The notes under the pieces: generated by a model
The model's input: the letters and a program-made list of their open reading frames with translations, nothing else
Told to the model about the DNA's origin: nothing
Database searches by the model: none
Shown here: one piece after another, positions 11,796 through 23,115 of the stretch
Numbering within the stretch: the stretch's first letter is position 1
Layout: each line of letters begins with the position of its first letter
Origin: Chalciporus piperatus
Taxonomy: Eukaryota > Basidiomycota > Agaricomycetes > Boletales > Boletaceae
Direction: 5' to 3'
Length of the DNA stretch: 64,000 nucleotides
NCBI GenBank assembly: GCA_038093975.1
Contig: JBBPTG010000004.1
Location: 682,001 to 746,000 of the forward strand
Program-made: the position numbers and the translations under genes

Positions 11796-13556
11796 TTATT
11801 GTCGGACCCCTCTCCCTCCCAATCTACTTCTTGTGATCGCAGAGCTATAGCGATAACGTCAGTATCTTCCAACTCGGTGATCCCGTTGAAACCAACTCAC
11901 ATCCTCGACCCTGTCCCACGGATGTTTGACATGAGTGCGCTTTCGAGGGCAGACCCAGACAAACTCACATCTGTCATCACCACGTCACATGAGCGCAGCG
12001 CTCTGATCAAAGCCAGAACTCTGTACTCACCACTCAGATCGCTGAAACTACTCGCTGAGCTCCCATGAGTGCTCTCCCCTTCACTAGCCCCCGCAGCCGC
12101 AACCCCCAACGCACCGAAATTTTGTCGCGTGTGTGCATGGCTCCTCGCGTTCCTCACAGAGACCGCAGGTGGGGAACTCGACTTGGACGGTGAGAGGTGC
12201 CGTTGCATAGGCGAACTGGCCAATGATTGGGGCTGCGAACTAGGATGGAGATGGGTCGGAATTGGTATTGTATGAGTCGGAACTTGAGAATGTCCATGGG
12301 GAGACGATGCATTGCGATATGTCGGTGGTGGAGAGGGAGAAGACATGGATGGAGATGGAATGGATGGAATGGAACCTTGAGGGGAAGACGCGCTCGATAC
12401 GCTCGCACTATGATCCCTGCCCCGCGTGGCACTCATGAACTCTGTGAAGCGACCGTCGATTCCTGTATTATCGTTAAACCTGGCCTTCGTAGGTGAACCG
12501 GATACGGGCCAAGCTCCACTATTTCCACTGGGATTCGAAGAGGCAGCGACACCAGAAGCAGGGAACTGTGGACGACCACGGATCATCTCCTCCCTCCTGA
12601 CATCCTCGCGTTCCTTGCCTTTCTCTGGCGACACCGGTGATCTCACCAGTCCTAACCTCTCGCTCGTCATCATCCTTTGAAGCTGCGCCAGCTTCTTATC
12701 CAGATGTTCTTGCTCCTCCGCCTGCCTCTGTACCTCTTCCTCCTTCCTCTGTGTCACATCTTCCTCATCGCTCTCCTCGCTGTCCTCCTCCTCACCCGAG
12801 AAAGGCGACGGCGCACGAAGCAGCGCGGAGACCGGACCCGTAGAACGTTTCGCACCCTGTAGCGTCACAGTCGACGACGACGACGTCTTCCCATGCATCA
12901 GCCCCTGTTTTGACGGCGACTTATGCGTGAGCGAGTTCAACCGCGCACGCACTCCAAGCGGTGTCATCATTCTCTGACTCGCCGATAACCGCCGCGGTCC
13001 GAGGGCGCTGATTCCCGCTAGTTTGCTTGTGGCGGGTATCTTGATCGAGAGTGGGCGGGCGGGGGAGGCGATGGTGGGTGTTGCATCTGTTGAGCGGGGG
13101 GTGGATGGGACAGCTGGCAAGGGAGTGGTGGCATAGGCGGGGGTAGGGAGGACACCACGGATGCCTTGGAGTCCTCGAAGGTCTTCCTCGTAGCGAGCTT
13201 GTGCACGGTAAAGGAGGTAGGGGAGGGGTACTTCGAGGTGGTCTGCTAGACCTTTCCCTGTGCGTGATTATTTGTATGGTTAGCAGGTGAACGAAAAGGA
13301 TACGTAGAGAAGTCGGGCGTACAATCTGTACCGCCGTTATCGCTCGTACGACTGAGAGCGATGACTTCCCAAAGGATGTTCGCCTTCTCAGCGTTCCATT
13401 CTATCTGAGCGTGGATGTCCGTATGAACTTCCTGAGTGAAAGAGATATGACTGAAAGTGAGGTACGTACATGAGGAGGATTGGGATACGGGTCGTCGGGT
13501 CGGTTGTATGGTAGTTGGACAACAACGCGTACCCGTGGAGGGGTACTAGTTGGCAT
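11796..13556 (-). CDS. ATG29: autophagy-related protein 29
   Basis: Five exons: 13556-13470, 13404-13323, 13257-12031, 11970-11901 and 11844-11796, 504 residues, phases consistent. The N-terminal ATG29 domain is plain: VRVVVQLPYNRPDD, then IEWNAEKANILWEVIALSRT, then DWKGLADHLEVPLPYLLYRAQARYEEDL read in parts across three exons. A long low-complexity Ser/Pro/Glu region follows, with an acidic patch and a short charged helix. The two small final exons restore an ordered tail, SFSDLSDVSLSGSALESALM and ITRSRLGGRG. If the last introns were ignored the frame would stop early at 11897. Atg29 acts with Atg17 and Atg31 in the scaffold that starts the phagophore; basidiomycete forms are much longer than the yeast protein. 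Confidence 0.88.
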
Positions 13557-13740
13557 TGACGCGGTCGTGCAGAGACGATATGAAGACCGCCACGTTCGAG
13601 GTCGAGGAGGTTGAAAGTGAAGTTGCTGTCAAGCCCAATTTCCCAGATTTGGTACAGTCCTCCCCCTTTTGACCAACGTCCGGACGTTCACGATATCCAC
13701 GACGACGAACAAGAGCAGAGAGTCTAACACGTTCGGAGCG

Positions 13741-14537
13741 ATGCCAAACGACCCAGATTTCCTCGAAGTCGAAGACGATGAACAACGTCAGAATCGAATC
13801 GGTGCGTTCATGGGCCACTTCTTCGCTGTTCCATCCACCTACCCTTCCACCAGGCACTCTCCTCGAACAACTCAACACTACCTCCCCTGCGTTTCCATCA
13901 CCCTCCGACCCATCCAATTCACTCCTCAACATTGGTCGTGACCGCATCCCAGGTCCTATCGAACCACCCACTGAACGTACGTCTCCATCCTCCCGTGTCC
14001 GTGTCCGATCCCCATTCGAACTCATCACATACAGTTCTGGCGCGCGTCCAAGCCTTCCTACCCGCCATACATGCCTCAAACGAGGTACTCCCACAGACAA
14101 ACCCCCAAGACATCGACATCGAGAACGTCGCCGAGGACGATGAGCAGTATATCGAGATGGTGAGTTCATCTTCACACCTCTTTCTTCATCTTTCGAGCCG
14201 CCCCACACAGAACCTCGGACTCGGCGTTTTCGAAACGAAACGCCCCAAGAAAAATGGCTCACCCACTTCCTCCTCCTCGGAATCAAGCTCACCCTCGTCC
14301 TCGGAATCCATCAGCTCGAGCTCCGAAGAGGACTCTGATTCTTCCTCTTCTTCCAGCGATGACTCGGACTCCTCGGAAGAAGGCTCGGACTCGAAATCGG
14401 GATCAGGATCGTCCATCGACATGAAACCCGTATCTTCCCGTCCCCGAAAACCCCTGCCAAGACGTGTATCCCAGCAAACCAAAATCGAGGTTTTGAGTTC
14501 GCATCCTGAACCTACGTCGGACGCGGACATCACTTGA
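13741..14537 (+). CDS. NOPCHAP1-like snoRNP assembly chaperone (DUF4598)
   Basis: Four exons: 13741-13801, 13854-13976, 14035-14159 and 14211-14537, 211 residues. The core resembles human NOPCHAP1 (C12orf45): LLARVQAFLPAIHASNEVL, an IENV-type acidic stretch ending YIEM, then NLGLGVFETK. A long Ser/Asp/Glu-rich segment follows, and near the end TKIEVLSS, like the KIEVL of the human protein. NOPCHAP1 bridges NOP58 and the R2TP complex during box C/D snoRNP assembly. The assignment is by motif order and is less certain than for enzymes. The start at 13741 is the best in-frame Met; a short extra 5' exon beginning near 13573 is possible. Confidence 0.72.
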
Positions 14538-14812
14538 TCATTTGAATTATTCCCTTTGATCTCGACGCACATGCTGCGTTATCCACCGAGCGCTTACGAG
14601 GGCAGGACAATTGCAAAACCCAGGAGCTGTATGAATGCGATCAATACGAATACTACGATATTACAGAACACGACACACCATATATACTGCCAAGGTATAA
14701 TGTACGCAATACACTGTCAACGTTTATACGGTAAAAACCCAACGAACGAACAAAGACGCAAAACCAAGTGCTATATACGATTCAAGTCCTGACCTGGTAG
14801 TAGTACGCCCAT
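14538..14812. other. convergent 3' UTR spacer
   Basis: Tail-to-tail spacer, AT-richer than its flanks, expected to hold both 3' ends. No gene seen. Confidence 0.4.
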
Positions 14813-17222
14813 TCATCGGCCCATCATGCCCATCCCACTCCCGTCCGAAAGGTTCGACATGAATGATGACCAAAAGTCATTGTCAAGGAAAATGTCTGAG
14901 TTGAGAAAGTAATTTGGGTCGGTCATGGGGAGGTTAGGGAACGTCTGTTGAGGGTACATCCCACCGTGACCGCCCATACCGCCTGTATTGACGCGCGCCG
15001 CTGGGCTCCCGGCAGCATAAGTACCCGTACCCGTACCCATCCCGTTCCCACTTCGACTTCCGCTGCCAAACTCCCTTACAGTACTGAAGTGCTGCATCAT
15101 CGGGCGAGAAATCTCTTTCGGTTCCGCCTCCGCCTCCAATTTCTCGAGCTTCCTCCTGAAGGAAAGAACGCCAACCTCAATCACCCGGGCACACTTGGCA
15201 GCGATGTGGTCAGGTGAGCAGGCAATGAGCGATAAGCGCTCGATCGTCTTTGCTAATATCGAATCCGAAGACCCAGGCATTTGCTCTCCCGCGTTTTCGA
15301 GCACGTTCCATTTTGAGAGAATGATGAAGATCGTGGCGAGCGTGATCATGGAAAAGAAGTTGTCCGGCGCCGAGCTCATCAGTGCAAGTTCGGGCCGCGA
15401 AATTGCTGCGATCAATATGCCTTCACTGAGCACGAGAGCATGGTGTCCCCACGTCCGCGCAAGGTTGATACCATTGTGCTCGGCGACGAGAAACCAAGGA
15501 GTTTGGCTGTCGGTTTTTGTGAGCGTGTGTTTGGTCTCCATGAGTGCATGTACGAGGACGAGGAGTCGACAAGATTGGTAGTAGACCTGGAGCATCTGGA
15601 AGTAGAAGACTTCGTGTTCTGCTAGGACTGGGCGTCAGGGTCAGGGCAAATTCATTTGTGATGCCTGGGACGAGAGGGAATAAACAGAATTCATACCTGG
15701 TAATGGGTAGATGAGACGTTCGAGCATATCCATGTGCATCAGGAAATCGAGGACTTCTTTATAGAAGATCCCGAGTTCGTCAAGGGACCGCAGTCGTATT
15801 GACAGCCCCTGTTGGGTGGTGGTGAAAAGTTGAGAGACGAGGGTTAATCGCAAGTCTCTGCTTGCGCTAATGGTGGCGTGTGACGTCGTGTCGAGAGCAT
15901 CGTAGAGCAGGCTTGTACAATCGGATATGGGTTCTCGACCCGTGCCCACACAAAGCCTCGAGTTTCGTAAATCAATCGACCATTCCATATCAGAAGGCAG
16001 TGTTGACTTACATGGACTCAACAGTATTAAGGGCAAACCACTGAAATTAAAGGTGAGGTTGTCAACGTATATCCGAAGATTGATGTGTGTGGACCCACTA
16101 GTCGTGCTTTATCAAGCGCTTCAAGAAGTTCGGCGCTTGGTGGTTCATTTGGCTTTTTCTGGCTGCGCAACGTCTGAGCGTACACCATGGCCTCACTTAG
16201 ACGAAGATTCATGGCCATGCTAACTGCCGTAGCAGCTACCAATCTTCCGTCGCGTGGTTCTTTTGGTGCTGTGTCGCCAACAGGCTCCCACAGCGATAGA
16301 ATAAGGACTGCATGGATTGCATCAGTGGTAGGAAGTGGATTAAAGGCTTGTTTGAAGACCACTTCGTCGGCCAAGCGATAGAGCTGTGGAGCGACGATAG
16401 AGCGTATTGAAGGTTCTAGGTGACGGGAAGCGACACAGCATTGCGCAAGGCGAACCAAGGGGCCGTCATTACGATTGCTAGGTTGCAGATTTAGCCAGGG
16501 ACTGTAGCGTTCCTCGAATCTGTAAAAGGCAGCTTGGTTGAGAACTGGAAAGTTCCATTGAGGAATGATACTAACATGTCGACCAGATATTTGACCTGTT
16601 CACGTCCCAATACGTGAAGCAGTGTTTGATCCACTTTACTCCGAAACGACTCTGCAACGTTCGTTCCACTGCGAGTCAGTGCTTGCATGGCGAGCATTGG
16701 TACCATGCTTCCTTCGAAACCACCAGGAAGTTTCAAGAAACCCCACGGGGCGTGTTTTGCTGGTAGTAAGCGCTCCGGGTTTAACAAGTCTATTTCATCT
16801 ATATCGTGTGGGGAAGCCCTGAACGGCGGCAGGGTATCAGAAATGTTATTGTCCCAGTGATTTGAATGCCTCCTCGCGTCGTCCATTGTGGCATCCTGTG
16901 TCTTCTTTGAGTTTGGAAGCGCCATCGAGGATCTTCGATCGATATTGGGCTGAGCCTGGATCTCGGACTGGTGACCACGTGCAGAAGACGGTCCAGGAGA
17001 AGGCCCCGAGCCGTCGTCGAACGAGCAAGGGAGAGAAAGAACTTTGCAACGATGACACTGAGCGCCAGAGTTGTCGCCGTCGAGCATTTCACAGCGGGTC
17101 TTGTGCTTTCGACATGAAAGGCAAGCTTGTGCCGCTTTAGCGCGTTTTGCTGGAGCTGGTCGTGGACTGTGAGCTCGTTTTGAGCCAGTGATTGGTTCGT
17201 TACTGGGATCTGGAGTGGCCAT
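14813..17222 (-). CDS. Zn2Cys6 fungal transcription factor
   Basis: Five exons: 17222-16576, 16519-16099, 16040-16012, 15956-15697 and 15621-14813, 721 residues, phases consistent. The binuclear zinc cluster is near residues 33-67: CLSCRKHKTRC, an 11-residue loop, CHRCKVLSLPC, preceded by a basic Lys/Arg stretch. The rest matches the fungal-specific regulator middle region (ERYSPWLNLQPSNRNDGPLV, then the helical domain with IHAVLILSLWEP). The C terminus is Gly/Met-rich. It should bind CGG-type half-sites; target genes are unknown. The third exon is only 29 bases (WFALNTVES). Confidence 0.9.
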
Positions 17223-18661
17223 GGAAGTGGGCTGAGGATGAGAGTGACTAGCTTAGCTTGTACCTAGGTACCTAAGTTGTCAACTTTGGATTGAGTCTGG
17301 ATGCAATTTGGATGGGCCCACTCCGAGCCGGCAACTCGTTGCGTCAGCCAGATGACCGGACCATCTTCGAATTGCTCCCGCCCATCTTGAATGTCTCACA
17401 AAGTCTATCTTCAATAATTCAATTTACCATCCTCGCCCCCGTCGTTCGCTTCCACGTACTCCGTAGCCTGCTCAACGTCTACCACGACTCCGAGCTCATC
17501 CTCGTAGTCAACATTCCTCGAGCTGCGGGTCGCATGTACCTGTGAATTTTCAAGGGTCCAACACTGCGGATGAGTCAGGCCCTGACGACACAGCTGACAT
17601 TGTACGTTTTTTGCTTGATGCAGTCGACATCGACCTCGTTACAACTGATGGCGGTCGACATACTCTCTGGGCGTAAAGTAAACTGCGGTGTGGTTGGACG
17701 CATCATCTTCGTCGATGTGAGCGCTGGATTAACAATGAAGGTAATGCTCTGCGGCGAAGCAGGAAGCAGGGCACGGTAGGTGAATCAATCTTTAAATTGC
17801 TAATGAATCGCTTCCTCATGGTCATGACCAGCCCGTTCTTGATGGGAACAAATGACGGTAAGCACTTGATATGACGTTGTGTACCTGACAGGTACATAAT
17901 ACCGTTTCTTGCGGACCGCCATAATAGGGCTACATACGACGACACGGGATCCGAAAAACACAAATGTCGACTTGTTATGGGCATTCGTGTCTCTCGAATC
18001 CCAGCGCAGACGGATCCCCCTAATTTGAAGGGCACGTTTCAGTACTTTTGCCGAGTTTGTCTGGCTTACCCTCCATCCAGGAATTCTCAAACCTCTGAAC
18101 AAACAGTTTGCCCTGTTCTCATTCTAAAAAAACCGATCGGTGTGGAGGCACATAGCTCGGTTGGATGAGAAAATAATCCCGCATTAATCGTCCACTGAAG
18201 GACAGTGCTCCATGTCACTGGGTTTCATCCATCACACATCCCTCATGCTTACCTTGGCCCATCAAAATGTCGCACTTCATCCAAGTTTGAACCTAGATGA
18301 TCGTTACTGGGACTCAAGTCTGGACTTTCCCATTCCTGACAAACATATCAACACCTCCAAATCGGCATCGTCCGCCTCTGGCGGTACATAGAGTAAATAT
18401 ATCTGACGATCCGCGGCCTCTCACACCTGACTATGTGCTGTGGCGCGCCATCACCAAATTCGTTGCGGCGGTGAGCGAACTTCATCATGGAAGCTTAAGT
18501 CTTCATGAGGGGGATCGCGCTTCTGGGGTTCAATGTGAATATCCTGTTTTGCGCCCACCAGAATAAATGAGCCATGCAAGGAATTTCAGTTTACTTCCCT
18601 ACACACATTCAAGTAACAAGGTTCTTGTGATCGAATGCCAAGAATGCCCCCCAGCGGGCAG
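17223..18661. other. gene-poor region with coding-like fragments
   Basis: Upstream flank of the Zn2Cys6 gene, about 1.4 kb. Two pieces look coding but cannot be joined into a gene. One frame is open from about 17470 to the stop at 17676 and ends with DTADIVRFLLDAVDIDL and TLWA. The other is an open frame at 18297-18566 containing VLWRAITKFVAAVSELHHGS. Neither shows a family I can name; they may be relics or exons of an unrecognised gene. Confidence 0.3.
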
Positions 18662-19025
18662 ACTTTCGTCGCCACCGCTGTCGCCAACGAGCCCGCTAGC
18701 CGTCGAGGGCGCTCCCAGCCCGAGTGCCGCCCTGTTGGGCCTACTTGGTATTGTATTGCAAGCATCAACGGCCTGGTCGGTCTCACCTGCGACCCCATCA
18801 CTGCTATAGGCATTGGTAGCGGTGCTTCTTGGTAGGTTTTGGTCGTATCGACGGTGGTTTCACGCGCTGACTGTGTCTATAGCACTCAACAGCCTGTCTG
18901 CTGCAAGAACAACAGCTTCTGTAAGCTATTTGGACCAATCTCTCCACAGCTTTCTCGTACTGGTGCCACTAACATTAGGTGGCACTATCGCCATTGGCTG
19001 CACCCCCGTTGACCTCAGCCTCTGA
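18662..19025 (+). pseudogene. decayed class I hydrophobin copy
   Basis: Clear DNA-level relative of the intact gene at 20722-21164, including both introns and the last two exons. Compared with that gene it lacks the start and signal peptide. About 40 bases that encode the first Cys and the Cys-Cys pair are also deleted. The next stretch is read out of frame until GLTC. From there the pattern recovers: GSGASW at the intron, TQQPVCCKNNSF, and the end IAIGCTPVDLSL with a stop at 19023. With three of eight cysteines and the signal gone it cannot make a working hydrophobin. Confidence 0.88.
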
Positions 19026-20635
19026 ACGAGAGGAAATTGTGGCTCTTCAAGCGCAGAAAATGGTCGTTGATTGTATCGCGTGTAATATCCTTGCTGTTGT
19101 ACTTTGAGTGAAATCATCATTGTCTGTGTGCCTCGATTATCGTGATCATGTGTGGATACATAAATATCGCCATAAATTAATTGTCTTCGGAGGAAATCCA
19201 GATCCATCAATCCGATCAGCTCGATCAAGGCTGTAGATCACATATCTTGTTGAGTGCCTATATTCGTCACACACTTGGGCACATGTGGATGAACGGAAGT
19301 CCTTCTAAATTGTCTCTGTAGCGGCTCACCGTGAATTTAGGGCGCATGTTGTTTCCTGACGTTCATGGATCTCTGGTCTATTACTATTACGTGCTCAGCT
19401 CCGCATGATAGAGAGTGTACACCACCGAGGCAGTGATATCTTTTGCAAGCTGTTGAGATCCACAAGGCCTGCTACGAACTACAGTAGATACCTAATTCGG
19501 AACTGGGAAACACCAACTCGGACGTTCGCTGTTTCTGCGCCAATTCTGCGCGGCTTTCTTTTCATTAAATTCTAACCCCGCTCGAGGTTGGGACCTGGCT
19601 AGTACTAAGTATGACTGCCATCTTACCCCCTACTAGCTCGCCCATCAATCACAAGCAATGATACCAAAGAGGTGACCTTCTCTTTTTTGATCTCGCCACC
19701 AAGAATATGCTCCGCACCAAAATCAGCGAGTCACCAGGTGTCACGTACGAAAGAATTCTACATTTAGAGAATTATAACAAAGGCTATGCGTACGGAATTA
19801 TCTAGAACACCTACATAATGGCACCAGCCTCGAGAGCTGAAGTTCTCCGTCGTCAGGGGCCAAGGGACCATGTTGCCTCCTTTGCTTTCCTTCGAGGCAG
19901 GCACAAGTGGCTCCATACCTCGGGTAAGTGCGGCCATGCTCCCAGCACTTGCAACGCAGAACCCGATGTTGATGTTCTTGATTGCAAAATGAATTTGTCG
20001 TTGTGGCCGTCTGACAGCTCAGAAAGTTCCGGTGCGGTGCGGTGTAGAATGGAACGGACTCGGAGCTGGGCCTGTTGAATAATAGTCTCGTCCATGTTTG
20101 TTGGTACGATCACCAGCGGGGAACTATCTGAGGTGCGATTTAATTTCTACCCGATATACACACATCGACACAGAGGCCGTCTTCTCACCGTCATGTACAA
20201 GTTCTTCACGGAATCAGGCCCTATGACCTGTCTCGCACACGACCGCTCTCGGCGTCATATGTGATGAAAGCTGAACTTTTTGTTAGGTACTTCAGCCGCT
20301 CAAACGATGATATACTCTTGGTTATCCTCGCTCGTATAACCATGTCATCTCAGGGCAAACGGAGCTAAACGTGGATGATCTGAAAAAAATATGGCATTTG
20401 CCAGGACATATCATCCCAGGACCCTCTTTCATGTTCTGCGGTTGTCAAAATATGGACGTACAATACGGCGTGCTTCTCGACTCCTCGATTTGATGCCCGT
20501 TCAAGTTCCCCCCTCTTCGCCGCGGCCTGGGTTCATTCCTGTTGGCGTGTCTCTGGTAACGTGAATATCGTGTAAATCACCCAAGAACTTCTACCAGGAG
20601 TAACGAAGATAACATGTCCAAAGGTTCCGGGAACG
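19026..20635. other. spacer between the hydrophobin copies
   Basis: About 1.6 kb. A minus-strand open frame at 20113-19853 has coding-like composition (MDETIIQQAQLRVRSILHR), and a neighbouring frame reads NINIGFCVASAGSMAALTRG. I can neither join them nor name a family, so they may be remnants of a broken gene. The last few hundred bases are the promoter of the intact hydrophobin. Confidence 0.35.
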
Positions 20636-20642
20636 TATAAAG
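20636..20642 (+). promoter_or_regulatory. TATA box of the hydrophobin gene
   Basis: TATAAAG, 80-86 bases before the ATG at 20722. This fits a strongly expressed, TATA-driven gene as hydrophobins usually are. Confidence 0.6.
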
Positions 20643-20721
20643 AGACTGCATTCTAGGGCCCTCGACCTCACTCAACTCGAGCCAGTTATCTAGATCGTCT
20701 AACGACCATCTCACATTCACC

Positions 20722-21164
20722 ATGTTATCTAAAACTTTCGTCGCCGCCACTCTCCTCGCTCTTGCTGCTGCCACCGTCGCCAACGAGCCCGCTAACCAGT
20801 GCAACTCTGGAAGTCTCCAGTGCTGCGATACTGTCGAGAGCGCTTCCAGCCCGAGCGTTGCCGCCCTGTTGGGCCTACTCGGCGTTGTGTTGCAAGACAC
20901 TAACGTTATGGCCGGTCTCACCTGCACCCCCATCAATGTTATAGGCGTTGGTAGCGGTGGTTCTTGGTAGGTTTTGGTCGTATTCACATTTGTTTCGCGC
21001 GCTGACTGTGTCTCTAGCACTCAACAGCCTGTCTGCTGCGAGAACAACAGCTTCAGTAAGCTATTTGGACCAATATCTCCACAGTTTTCTCGTACCGGTG
21101 TTAACATTGCGTTGCAGGTGGCACTATCGCCATTGGCTGCACCCCCTTTAACCTCAGCCTGTGA
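20722..21164 (+). CDS. class I hydrophobin
   Basis: Three exons, 20722-20966, 21018-21055 and 21118-21164, 109 residues. Residues 1 to about 20 form a secretion signal ([20 protein letters not shown]). The mature part has the eight-cysteine pattern C-x6-CC-x32-C-x13-C-x5-CC-x12-C, within class I limits. Such proteins are secreted and self-assemble at air-water interfaces, coating hyphae and fruiting bodies. Intron positions after GSGGSW and within NNSF are shared with the decayed copy 2 kb upstream, so the two arose by duplication. A TATA box sits about 80 bases upstream. Confidence 0.96.
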
Positions 21165-21394
21165 TGATTGGGATATCGGTCAGGGAGAGTTGGTGTCATA
21201 CTAGGAACAAATTGCCTGTTTATGCCCGTTCCCCGCCCTTACTTCCTCGAAAAATATCAACTGTTCGCTGTTCGATCCGAATCTAAAGTTAGTAAACCCC
21301 TGAGAACACCCGGATGTGGCCCGGAGGCGGCGCCTGAAAGTATGACCTGGCCCATCGGCAAGTCCATCTTCATAGATCTTCATTTGCTGTCTTC

Positions 21395-22857
21395 ATGGAG
21401 AACGGTTCAGAGGATAATGCTACAGAGCTGGCGGCAGAGATGCAGAAATTTGTGTCCGATCTCACGATGCAGGCCGAGAAAGAGCAGTTGGCCTCGGAGA
21501 TTGGTGGTTAGTACTCACACGATCTTTCGCAACTTCACTTCGAGCGCGCTCTGAATTCATCCATCGTTCTGATCTATGCAGTACTTCAATCCATCTATGG
21601 AGATAGCGCGATTCAACTTTGGCATCCTTCAAGAGCAGGAAGTCCTGAGCGTAGTGCAGTTCGAGGCCCTCCGAATGGTAACGGCGAAAAAGCAGATACG
21701 ATTCGATACGTGGTTTCTTTAAAGTCAGTAAATCACTCGATTTAAATAACCTCTCCCCTTGATTGTATTCCGCCTGTGTTCTCGATCTCACTCTAACGTC
21801 TCCCCGCCGATAGTCTTCCATCCCACGAGGAAGTGTCCATCCGCATCCTCGTTTCTCTCCCTCATCCATACCCCGCGGAGAGTCCTCCGCAACTTCAGTT
21901 GCTCTCACGTTACATCGGCCCCTTTGGCGTCGACTCGTCTCTCTTTGGATCTATACTACGAACTTTCATATCGATCTCAGGTGTCGAGTGGTCCCCTGAT
22001 ACCGTCTGCGTTTTTGACGGACTGCAGAGCGTACTCGAGCGATGTGAGGCATGGTATGAAGATAAACTGAATAAAGAAAAGGTTGGGGAGCTCGTTCGGG
22101 AGGACGCGCTGGGACGTGAGCAACTGCAGAATGAGGCGGAGCTAACAGAGGGGAGTATGGAAGAGGGAAGGAGAGTGCCTCGTCTGGAGCCGCCCCTACA
22201 CGACGTGGCTCTCCCCGAGGGTATCAAGCTTATCGAAGCCGAGCCGATCGTGGATCGGAAGAGTGTCTTTGTTGGGCGAGCGTGTCGGATATCCCATCCG
22301 TCACAGGTGAGTACAACGCATGCGTATATGGCTGCTCGTGTACTGATGTGCGCTTGTGTTCTACTTGCGCAGGTTCCGATGATATTGAACTACTTGATGT
22401 CAGACCGGCACATTGCCCGTGCTGCACATCCGATTATCAACGCCTGGCGCTGCCAGTTCGGGAACGTACTCCATCAAGGTAAGGTGGACATCTCCCGAGC
22501 TGGAATACGAGTGGATTGCTGAGTCTGGCATGAAATCGAAAAAAGATAATGACGACGATGGCGAGACGGCAGCGGGAAGTCGTCTCGCACATCTGCTATC
22601 CATTCTAGTAAGGCACTTTGTTTTGAGTTTTCCGTGCTGTGTTGGGTCTTACGCTAGTTGGACGCGTTGCGTTGTAGGAGATCAACAACGTGCTTGTCGT
22701 TGTGACGAGGTGGTTTGGAGGGATCCATCTCGGACCGGACCGGTTCAAGCACATCAATCACGCTGCGCGAAATGCACTCGAGATAGGTGGATTTTTAGAT
22801 CAATCGGAGGATCCAGCAAAGGGAGGCAAGGGTGCTGCTAGGGGGCGAAAGCGCTGA
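21395..22857 (+). CDS. YIH1: Yih1/IMPACT family protein (RWD plus UPF0029)
   Basis: Six exons: 21395-21506, 21582-21723, 21814-22306, 22373-22478, 22546-22607 and 22678-22857, 364 residues, phases consistent. The N-terminal RWD domain has LPHPYPAESPPQLQLLS. A charged linker leads to the ancient IMPACT domain: DRKSVFVGRACRI, DNDDDGETAAGSRLAHLL and VVVTRWFGGIHLGPDRFKHI, all strongly conserved. Yih1/IMPACT competes with Gcn2 for Gcn1 and so damps the amino-acid starvation response. The short Gly/Lys/Arg tail after the domain is not conserved. Confidence 0.95.
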
Positions 22858-23115
22858 TTTGTTGCCTCGCCCACATGGATCGGTGTACTAGTGGGATTCT
22901 GGGAGAGTTTTGTATGTGATTGACAGGTGTTGTCGGGCTGCCGTCACCCGTGTACTGCTGTCATCTCCTTTCTTTGACTCGATACTTGAACACAGACACC
23001 TCTCTACATTTTTTTTCGGCTCACCGTCTCCAGTAGACATCTGACAATATTGTCGCGACTCGGGCCCAGAATTAGACTTCCCAGGCTGTCTCTGTTCCCA
23101 ACGATATTTCGAGAC

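Noticed and set aside
13669..13740. Extended N terminus for the NOPCHAP1-like gene (MTNVRTFTIS...)
   Set aside because: The upstream part has no family support and the Met at 13741 gives a better start; kept only as a possibility.
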